From Corynebacterium bovis DSM 20582 = CIP 54.80 (lineage in GTDB: Bacteria > Actinomycetota > Actinomycetes > Mycobacteriales > Mycobacteriaceae), in NCBI RefSeq assembly GCF_030408615.1, contig NZ_CP047187.1, positions 930,001-994,000 on the forward strand: a stretch of DNA of 64,000 nucleotides. The letters run 5' to 3'. Position numbers and translations under genes: made by a program. The notes beneath the pieces are model-generated. The model was given only the letters and a program-made list of their open reading frames with translations, did not search any database and was not told the DNA's origin. Below, one piece after another: positions 57,538-64,000 of the stretch (the stretch's first letter is position 1; every line of letters begins with the position of its first letter).

Positions 57538-58335
57538 CGTCGTTAGGAATCAACTGATGACGGGTCGGAGATCCGTGATCGGTCCGTTCACCCACGTCGG
57601 TGTCCTGCCGGTGTGGCCTGTCGTGCTGTCGCTGTCCCGGTCCCCGGGAGGCGGGGGTCCACGCCAGGCACGTCCCCGGCGCATCAACGCCGGACCCGGC
57701 GTCCGCGTTACCCCGGCGGTTCCCGGGGTGGGTGACGGACCGGGGCGGGGCACGGCCGTCACGACAGCCGGGACAGCATCAACGGCCTGCACGGGCCGGG
57801 GCTGTCGGGGTGTCCACGGCCCTCACGCCGCGGACGGTGCACACGGTGCCACACCGCACACGGTGCACACCCCCACCCGGCGCGCGGGCCCGGCCCGCCG
57901 CCCACGGCGACGACAGTGCAGACCACGCAGCAGCCACAGGGTCCACACCCCGGACCCGCCAACCGCCCCCGGGAGGTGACGATGACCGTCCACGGACAGA
58001 CACAGGTGCCGCACCCCACGCCGGTGCCCGCGTCCCGCGCCGGCGTCGCCGCGCGGAGGCGTACGTCGTCCCCCCGACCCCGGTACCCGGGACCACCCCG
58101 CACCCGTCCACCGACCGGTGCCTGACACCCCTCACCACACCCCCGTACTCCCGTGACACCCGGCGGCGGCGTGACCTCCGTCGTGGGGACCGGCCCCGGC
58201 CCGCACACGTCCCCACCACCCCCTCACACCGTCGCCCACCCCCGACAGACCCCGCCCGTGACGGACTCCCCGGCCCCCGCAGTGGCCGGGTGGGCCCCGG
58301 GCGCGGTGCACACCCCTCACATTGGAGACCTCAAC

Positions 58336-59577
58336 ATGCTCGCATTCATGGCCTTGGCAGGAACCTCGGCCGCCGTCGGCATGGCCGCCTTCCACCGGAA
58401 GGAGCGCGCCCACCGGTGCAGGATGGCCGGACTCGACATCAACATCCACGTCAACGGAATCCGTGGGAAGTCGACGATCACCCGGATGATCGGCGGCGTC
58501 CTCCGCGAGGCGGACATCACGACCATCGCGAAGACGACCGGCACGTACGCCTGCGTCATCGACCGGACCGGCGAGGAACACCCCATCACCCGCACCGGGC
58601 CGGCGAACATCAACGAGCAGTACCGCTTCCTCGCGGAGTGGATCGACGACGACGTCCGCGCGCTCGTCGTCGAGTGCATGGCCGTGAAGCCGAAGTACCA
58701 GGCCCTGTGCCAGGACGTCATCCTGCGGTCCCCGATCACGGTCATCACGAACGTCCGGCTCGACCACCAGGAGGACCTCGGCGACACCCTGCCGGAGATC
58801 GCGGCGTCGTTGTGCGCGACCGTCCCCGACCACGGCGTCGTCTGCGGCGAGCGGGACCCGGAGCTCGTCGCCATCATCCGCGAGCACTGCGAGACCCGCG
58901 GGTCGCGGCTCGTCGTCGCCGAGCCCTCGGACCTCTCGCGGCGGCTCGTCGACGACTTCAGCTACCAGCAGTTCGAGGAGAACGTCGCGGTCGTCCTCGC
59001 CGTCGCCGAGGCGCTCGGGATCGACCGGAAGGTCGCCTGCCGCGGGATGCTCCGCGCGGAGCCGGACCCGGGCACGACCCGCATCACCCGCGTCACGGTG
59101 GAGGGCAACAGCTCCTTCTACTGGGTGCCGATGTTCGCGGTCAACGACTGGGAGTCGACGACGAAGGTCTTCCGCGAGGTCCGCGAGCGCACCCTGCCGC
59201 AGGACTGCCGGACCGTCATCGCCCTCAACAACCGGGCGGACCGGACGGACCGGGCGTCGATGTTCGTCGACGTCGTGACGGAGGACCTCGACGGCGAGTT
59301 CGACCGGGTCGTGCTCTACGGCGAGATCCAGGACGTCGTCCGCCAGAAGCTCATCAACGCGGGCCTGCCGGAGGACCGGATCGTCATGACGACGGACCTC
59401 GACGACGCCGACGGCAAGGACCTCGTCCAGCGCGCCCGCGAGGGCTTCGCCGAGGACGAGGACGTCGCGATCTTCGGCATGGTCAACATCCACACCCGCC
59501 ACGTCGAGTCGATGGAGCGTTACGTCCACCACCTTGTCGAGGGCAGCCTGCACCGGACGGAGGTGACGGTGCCGTGA
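58336..59577 (+). CDS. pgsB: Poly-gamma-glutamate synthase subunit PgsB/CapB
   Basis: 413 residues from ATG 58336, with TTGGAGA upstream. An N-terminal hydrophobic helix (residues 1-17) precedes an Mur-ligase-like ATP-dependent amide ligase: DINIHVNGIRGKSTITRMIG (P-loop), AKTTGTYACVIDRTGEEHPI, VVECMAVKPKYQ and ITNVRLDHQEDLG. These match PgsB/CapB throughout, including the family length. It forms the gamma-glutamyl chain on the membrane. Coupled to pgsC (GTGA overlap). No capA/pgsA or capD/pgsS gene lies in the window. Confidence 0.9.
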   Translation: MLAFMALAGTSAAVGMAAFHRKERAHRCRMAGLDINIHVNGIRGKSTITRMIGGVLREADITTIAKTTGTYACVIDRTGEEHPITRTGPANINEQYRFLAEWIDDDVRALVVECMAVKPKYQALCQDVILRSPITVITNVRLDHQEDLGDTLPEIAASLCATVPDHGVVCGERDPELVAIIREHCETRGSRLVVAEPSDLSRRLVDDFSYQQFEENVAVVLAVAEALGIDRKVACRGMLRAEPDPGTTRITRVTVEGNSSFYWVPMFAVNDWESTTKVFREVRERTLPQDCRTVIALNNRADRTDRASMFVDVVTEDLDGEFDRVVLYGEIQDVVRQKLINAGLPEDRIVMTTDLDDADGKDLVQRAREGFAEDEDVAIFGMVNIHTRHVESMERYVHHLVEGSLHRTEVTVP

Positions 59578-60581
59578 CCTACCAGCACATGGGGACCTAC
59601 GGGTTCCTCACGGACTACATCCACCTGTACTTCCTCGTCGGCATCCTGCTCGGGTACCTGTACTTCCGGCGCCGCCAGATCTCCGTCGGCGGGTCGTTGG
59701 CGGTCGGCTACCTGGCCTCGGCGCTGTACATGGTGACGAACGTCGCGGTGACCGTCGCGGTGTCCCTCATCGGCTACGTCATCATCCGGTTCGTCGTCCT
59801 CAAGCTGTTCCTCCCGCGGCCGCGGCAGATCTTCGCCATCGGCCTGGCCGTGGGCGTGATCTGCGGTGGGCTGTGGCTCATCGCCGCGCACATGATCTTC
59901 CCCGACGCGATGGAGACGCACGGGCTCGCGCTCATCGGCGTCATCGTGCCCGGGATGCTGTGCAACTCCTTCATCAAGCAGGGGCTCGGGCGGACGCTCG
60001 TCCCGCTGGCCGTGATGATCCCGCTGTCGGCGGCGCTTGGCCTGGCCCTGACGCTGCTCACGTCGACGGTCCTGCCGTGGTCCCTCGCGACGACGATCTT
60101 CACCCCGGAGGCGGAGCCGCTGCCGCTGCTGTTCGGCATGAGTGCGGCCTCGGTGCTCTTCGCGGTGCTCATCCAGGAGGGGACCGTCACCGGACTCAAG
60201 CTGCGGACGTGCGGGTACGTGACGGCCGGCATGGTCGTCGTGGGGGCGACGAACGCGGCGACGCTCGTGGTCCTCGCCCTCGCGGCGGTGCTGCTGGCGG
60301 CGGTGTACGTGCCCTACTCCCGGGTCGTGCCGTTGTTCGGCAAGGACCGGTTCGTGGTGCTGAGCCTCGTGTCGTTCGTGGTGGTGACGCTGCTCGAGCT
60401 CGTCGCGGCCTCGGTGTTCGGGGTGCGGCTCGGTGGGCCGCAGAACGTCGTGTTCTGCGTGCTCCCGGCGATCATCGTCAACGACGTCGTGCAGTACGGG
60501 CTGCGCCGGACCGCGACCGGGTTCGGGCTGTCCGCCGCCGGGTGTGCCGCGATCGCGACCCCGGTGCTCATGTTGACCTGA
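59574..60581 (+). CDS. pgsC: PgsC/CapC-like membrane protein, double length
   Basis: 335 residues, GTG start overlapping the pgsB stop. Typical PgsC has about 150 residues. Here the first half (GILLGYLYFRRRQISVGGSLAVGYLA and LIGVIVPGMLCNSFIKQGLGRTLVPL) and the second half (VLIQEGTVTGLKLRTCGYVTAGMVVVG and CVLPAIIVNDVVQYGLRRTATGFGLS) carry matching features of PgsC, so it is a tandem fusion. About ten membrane spans. It probably replaces the membrane part of a larger Pgs complex. Its 3' end overlaps the convergent acyl-CoA synthetase gene by 14 bases. Confidence 0.82.
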   Translation: MTYQHMGTYGFLTDYIHLYFLVGILLGYLYFRRRQISVGGSLAVGYLASALYMVTNVAVTVAVSLIGYVIIRFVVLKLFLPRPRQIFAIGLAVGVICGGLWLIAAHMIFPDAMETHGLALIGVIVPGMLCNSFIKQGLGRTLVPLAVMIPLSAALGLALTLLTSTVLPWSLATTIFTPEAEPLPLLFGMSAASVLFAVLIQEGTVTGLKLRTCGYVTAGMVVVGATNAATLVVLALAAVLLAAVYVPYSRVVPLFGKDRFVVLSLVSFVVVTLLELVAASVFGVRLGGPQNVVFCVLPAIIVNDVVQYGLRRTATGFGLSAAGCAAIATPVLMLT

Positions 60582-62397
60582 CGGGGTCGTCCGTCCCGGG
60601 GGCCGTGCCGCCGGTCGCGGCCCCGGTGTCGTCGAGGGTGACGACGTCGTACTCCCCCCGGGCGAGTCTGGCCCGCACCTCGGCCTTGTCCGCCTTCTCG
60701 ACCGAGGTCCGTGCGATCCGGTCGACGAAGGCCCACCGTTCGGGGACCATCCACGGCGGGACCTGCGCGGCCACCCGGTCGCGGAGGGCGCGGGCGGCCC
60801 GGTCGCGGGGGACGGGCCGGCCCGGGGGTGTGGGGTGCGTGGGGTCCGCGGGGTCCTGCCCCGCATCCGGCCCCGCTTCCGTCGTCGCGCCCGCGTCCGC
60901 CCCGGCGCCCGTTTCCCCCGCATCCGGCCCCGTCCCCGGCTCCGCGGGCGCCGGCACGACGACGGCGAGCGGCCGCTGCCCCCACTTCTCGTCGGGCACC
61001 CCGACGACGACGGCCTCGAGCACGTCGGGGGAGTCGGCGATGATGTTCTCCAGCGTCGTCGAGTAGATCCACTCCCCGCCGGACCGGATGACGTCGGCGG
61101 CGCGGTCGTGCACGGTGAGGTACCCGTTCCGGGTGACGGAGCCGATGTCCCCGGTCCGCAGCCAGCCGTCGGGGGTCGCGGCGGCGCCCTGCGCGCTCAC
61201 CGTGTTGCCCCGGACCTGGATCTCCCCGACGTTGCGGTCGTGGGCGGCCATGACGGTCCCGGTGTCGTCGACGACGCGGTGCTCCAGCTCCACGGGGAAC
61301 CGGCCCTGGCTGTGGCGGTACATCCGCCGGGCCTCCCCGCTGACCCCGGTCGGGGGCCGGGCGACGGTGCCGACCGGGCCGGTCTCCGTCATCCCCCAGG
61401 CGTGGACGAGGTCCACGCCGTACCGGGTCTCCCACGCGTCGATGAGCGAGCCGGGCACCGCCGCGCCGCCGGAGAACACCTCCCGGAGGCTCATCCGCGT
61501 CGGCGGCCGGTGCAGGTAGTGGACGTAGAGGTCGAGCCACACGGACGGGGGTCCGTGGGCGGCGCGGGGCATGGCCTCCCCGATGACCCGGGCGACGTGG
61601 GCGGGGTCGGTCCGCCGGCCGGTGAGGACGAGCGGGGTGCCGGACATGAACGCGGCGAGCGGGACACCCCAGCTCAGGACGTGGAAGACGGGGACGAGGC
61701 AGAGGAAGGTGCACCCGGTGCGCACGGCGAAGCTGTCGGCGGTGCGCAGGCCGAGGGAGTGGAGCCACAGGGAGCGGTGGGACATGACGACCGCCGTCGG
61801 GGTGCCGCCGCTCGCGGTCGAGTGGCACAGGGCCGCGGGCGCGGTCTCCGGGAGGGTGGGCCACGTGGCGCGGGTGGGTCGGCCGTCGAGGACGGTCTCG
61901 TAGTCGTGGACGGTCACCGGGCCGTCGGCGCCGGGGAGGGTCGACGGGCCGGGGCCGTCGGTGTCCCGTCCGACGACGATGAGGGTCCGTACCGCCGGGC
62001 ACCGGGGGAGGAGGGGGACGACGCTGTCCAGCAGGGTGGCGTCGCACACGACGACGCGGTCGCGGGCGTCGGTGAGGACGTCGACGACGTGTCCGGCGGA
62101 GAGGTTGTGGTTGACCGGGTGGAACACGGCCCCCATCGCCGCCGCGGCGAACATGACCTCGAGGTGCTCGGCGGAGTTCGCCATGACGGTGGCGACGGGG
62201 TCCCCGGGGCCGACGCCCGCGAGGTCGCGCAGGGCGTGGGACAGGCCGGCGGCGCGGGCGCCGATGTCGGCGAACGTCGTCGTCTCCGGCGCGCCGTCGG
62301 TGGCGTAGGTCGAGACCGTGGTCGTTCCGTGGACGGTGGAGCCGTGGTCCAGGATCCGGCCGACGGAGAAGGGGATCTCCTGCATGGTGGACTCCAT
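60568..62397 (-). CDS. AMP-dependent acyl-CoA synthetase
   Basis: 609 residues from ATG 62397, supported by TATCCT 6 bases upstream (a second ATG at 62385 is close). ANL superfamily: the phosphate loop reads HSTASGGTPTAVVMSHRS, with Thr-Ala in place of the usual Pro-Lys-Gly; HAWGMTETGPVG, DGWLRTGDIGSVTRNGYLTVHDRAADVIRSGGEWI and TSVEKADKAEVRARL follow. A long Thr/Ala/Asp/Pro insert (about residues 475-515) lies before the C-terminal lid. Related genomes have a long-chain fatty acid-CoA ligase just before rho. Substrate probably a fatty acid, inferred from that context. Confidence 0.85.
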   Translation of the reverse strand: MESTMQEIPFSVGRILDHGSTVHGTTTVSTYATDGAPETTTFADIGARAAGLSHALRDLAGVGPGDPVATVMANSAEHLEVMFAAAAMGAVFHPVNHNLSAGHVVDVLTDARDRVVVCDATLLDSVVPLLPRCPAVRTLIVVGRDTDGPGPSTLPGADGPVTVHDYETVLDGRPTRATWPTLPETAPAALCHSTASGGTPTAVVMSHRSLWLHSLGLRTADSFAVRTGCTFLCLVPVFHVLSWGVPLAAFMSGTPLVLTGRRTDPAHVARVIGEAMPRAAHGPPSVWLDLYVHYLHRPPTRMSLREVFSGGAAVPGSLIDAWETRYGVDLVHAWGMTETGPVGTVARPPTGVSGEARRMYRHSQGRFPVELEHRVVDDTGTVMAAHDRNVGEIQVRGNTVSAQGAAATPDGWLRTGDIGSVTRNGYLTVHDRAADVIRSGGEWIYSTTLENIIADSPDVLEAVVVGVPDEKWGQRPLAVVVPAPAEPGTGPDAGETGAGADAGATTEAGPDAGQDPADPTHPTPPGRPVPRDRAARALRDRVAAQVPPWMVPERWAFVDRIARTSVEKADKAEVRARLARGEYDVVTLDDTGAATGGTAPGTDDPVRST

Positions 62398-62852
62398 GCG
62401 CCAAGGATAGGGCCCGGGCGGACGGACGGGGGCGGGGATGGTACAGTGACCGGGAATCCAGCCCCCACCCGCTGCTGCCTCGACGGCAGCCGCACCGGGT
62501 GGAGAGGACGTGGACATCACGGGGTCTGGTCGACCGCTCCGGGTCCGCCGGGGGCCGGGGACCACCGGTGCACACACCGGTCGTCACCGGCCGCGGTGGT
62601 CCCGTCGGCGACGGCCCCGGTCACGGAGAACCGGAAGCGGCTGTGCCGTTGGGGGAGGCGTCCCACACCGACGTCCGCCCCCTCCCGCACACCGTGAATC
62701 TTCGCGTGACGACTATCGACGAGAGTCACCCTGCGCACAGTCCGGCGCCGCCCGCGCGGGCCCCTGAGGGGAGCCCACCGTGCGACGACCGGCGGCGTGT
62801 CCCCGGACCACCGGGTCCGGGCGCCGCACAGGGGAACACTGAAAGGACACCC
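62398..62852 (+). other. Acyl-CoA synthetase/rho intergenic region with rho leader
   Basis: 455 bases. TATCCT on the minus strand (62409-62404) is the -10 of the acyl-CoA synthetase gene. TACAGT at 62442-62447 is a likely -10 for rho, giving a leader of about 400 bases. Within it GCTGCC-TCGAC-GGCAGC forms a hairpin (about 62470-62487), and GTGAC...GTCAC arms (62706-62729) another. A long structured leader fits Rho autoregulation, but no mechanism can be read from it. A GTG-initiated ORF from 62510 has no support. Confidence 0.5.
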
Positions 62853-64000
62853 GTGAGCTTGCCTGACAGCTTGCCTGACATCGTGTCCCGGGCCCAGAGC
62901 GGCGGTCTCGCCTCCCTGAAGCTGACGGAACTCCGCCAGATCGCCTCCGCCCGGGGACTGAAGCGCATCTCCGCGCTGCGCAAGGGGGAACTCATCACCG
63001 CGATCTCCGAGGCGGGCGGGCCCGGAGGGGCCCCGGCACGCGGGGCGGCCGGCGGTACGCCGGACCGGGCGGAGGAGCCCGCACCGGAGCGGGTGCGGAC
63101 GCACCCGGAGCGCACCGCGGCAGCGGTGGAGCAGGACCCGAACCAGGACCCGAACCAGGACGTGAGGCAGAACGTGAACGACGGCGCGAACGAGACCCCG
63201 GCCAGCGGACCCTCCCACGGGGGCGGAGACGGTCGGGACGACGACCGGTCCGCGGACCAGCGGGAGGAGCGGCGTGGCCGGTCCGGCCGCAACCAGGACC
63301 GGGAGCAGGGCGACCGGAACCAGGGTGGCCGCGGACAGCGTGACGACCGTCGGGACGACCGGCAGGACGGCTCCCGCGACGGCCAGGGCGGGGGCGGTCG
63401 CCGCAACCGCCGCAACCGCCGGGACCGGCGCCGGAACCGCGGCGGCGACAACCAGGGCGGCCAGTCGTCGCAGAACGGCAACGGCAACGGCAACAACGGC
63501 GGTGACAACGGCGGGTCGCGTCGGGGCCGGGGCCGCAACAACGGCGGCAACAACAACGGCAACGGCGGCAACAACAACGGAGGCAACGCCAACGGCTCCG
63601 GCGATTCCGGCGGCGACTCCCAGCAGACCACCCCGGTCGCGGGCATCCTCGACTTCGCCGACGCGAACACCGCCTTCATCCGGACGACCGGCTACCACCC
63701 GGGGCCGACGGACGTCTACGTGCCGATCCAGATGGTCCGCCGGTACGGGATGCGCCACGGCGACGCCGTGACCGGCGCGATCCGGCCGAAGGCCACCGCC
63801 GCCCCCCAGAGCGGCGGCCAGGGTGGCCGCGGGCGGAACCGGCAGAAGTACACCCCGCTCCACTCGGTGAACACCGTCAACGGGCTCACCCCGGACGAGG
63901 CGGCGCAGCGCCCGCACTTCAGCCGGTTGACCCCGCTCTACCCGAACCAGCGGATGCGCCTGGAGACGGACCCGAAGATCATCACGACGCGCGTGATCGA
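62853..64000 (+). CDS. rho: Transcription termination factor Rho, N-terminal part
   Basis: GTG 62853 with GAAAGGA at 62841-62847; the frame is open to the right edge (382 codons). SLKLTELRQIASARGLKRISALRKGELITAI (residues ~28-58) is the Rho N-terminal domain. A long Arg/Asn/Gly/Asp-rich insert (about 70-255), typical of high-GC actinobacterial Rho, follows. Then GILDFADANTAFIRTTGYHPGPTDVYVPIQMVRRYGMRHGDAVTGAI is the RNA-binding cold-shock fold. The ATPase domain is beyond the window. The ATG-free start and Arg/Gly/Asn bias are normal for this family. The codons after the start show a 12-base tandem duplication, AGCTTGCCTGAC. Confidence 0.9.
   Translation, partial: MSLPDSLPDIVSRAQSGGLASLKLTELRQIASARGLKRISALRKGELITAISEAGGPGGAPARGAAGGTPDRAEEPAPERVRTHPERTAAAVEQDPNQDPNQDVRQNVNDGANETPASGPSHGGGDGRDDDRSADQREERRGRSGRNQDREQGDRNQGGRGQRDDRRDDRQDGSRDGQGGGGRRNRRNRRDRRRNRGGDNQGGQSSQNGNGNGNNGGDNGGSRRGRGRNNGGNNNGNGGNNNGGNANGSGDSGGDSQQTTPVAGILDFADANTAFIRTTGYHPGPTDVYVPIQMVRRYGMRHGDAVTGAIRPKATAAPQSGGQGGRGRNRQKYTPLHSVNTVNGLTPDEAAQRPHFSRLTPLYPNQRMRLETDPKIITTRVI

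Larger units (their letters stand above)
57079..58335 (+). other. Long non-coding stretch upstream of pgsB
   Basis: No convincing gene on either strand; ORFs here lack known motifs and reading-frame character. It contains an 11-base inverted repeat, TTTCGTCTCCC...GGGAGACGAAA (57388-57423), and an AT-rich spot TATAAATAT (57529-57537) that could be a promoter for pgsB about 800 bases upstream. There is also a strongly C-rich, G-poor tract from about 58080 to 58320 (bases 58201-58260 hold 37 C and 9 G). The C-rich stretch resembles a Rho-binding (rut-like) leader. Confidence 0.4.

Noticed and set aside
57600..58335. Extension of the pgsC frame upstream of pgsB as a coding region
   Set aside because: It is only an absence of stops; composition is C-rich and non-protein-like, and pgsB is encoded in another frame.

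Overview
The window is a very GC-rich stretch of an actinobacterial chromosome, almost certainly Corynebacterium (order Mycobacteriales). Several blocks keep the gene order of the Mycobacterium and Corynebacterium core: typA-lpqW-mshB, ferredoxin-dapC, sigE-antisigma-tatB-mrp-mgtE-like-odhA, and tRNA-Arg/argS-lysA-hom-thrC-thrB-rho. Nothing in it looks like an insertion sequence, prophage or CRISPR array.

1-14031: the end of typA, the lipoprotein LpqW, the mycothiol deacetylase MshB, a small membrane protein, a 7Fe ferredoxin, then the lysine/cell-wall pathway genes dapC, dapD and dapE around an amino acid permease. A LOG-family protein, a DivIVA-like membrane protein, an M17 aminopeptidase-fold protein that has lost its metal ligands, and an RlmA-type rRNA methyltransferase without its zinc finger follow.

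14032-32428: a GH32-fold protein whose nucleophile motif is mutated; an O-methyltransferase divergent from sigE; cseE, tatB, mrp, a DUF1003 protein and an MgtE-like cytoplasmic CBS protein; a small membrane protein with a lipoprotein; odhA (the fused E1/acyltransferase of the 2-oxoglutarate dehydrogenase complex); a fused two-half ABC exporter; and a conserved hypothetical protein.

32429-49706: an acidic-tailed protein, an unknown gene, an FAD oxidoreductase, a second amino acid permease, the RNA helicase DeaD, and then the most interesting block. A LexA-type SOS box lies between a secreted HNH nuclease and a same-strand cluster of SNF2 helicase, SWIM zinc-finger protein, a 33-codon ORF coupled at both ends, an Mre11/SbcD-like nuclease and an SbcC-like ATPase. 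The ATPase gene carries an apparent -1 frameshift. A second SOS box lies at 34056.

49846-64000: tRNA-Arg(CCG) divergent from argS, lysA, and a threonine operon (hom, thrC, thrB). A 1.6 kb gene-poor region leads into a poly-gamma-glutamate-type pgsB and double-length pgsC. These are convergent, with a 14-base overlap, with an acyl-CoA synthetase. The window closes with the 5' part of rho, which has a GTG start and runs off the edge.

Many genes have a TANNNT -10 hexamer 6-8 bases before their start codon, so leaderless transcripts should be common. Gene ends and gaps carry several different GC-rich direct repeats.
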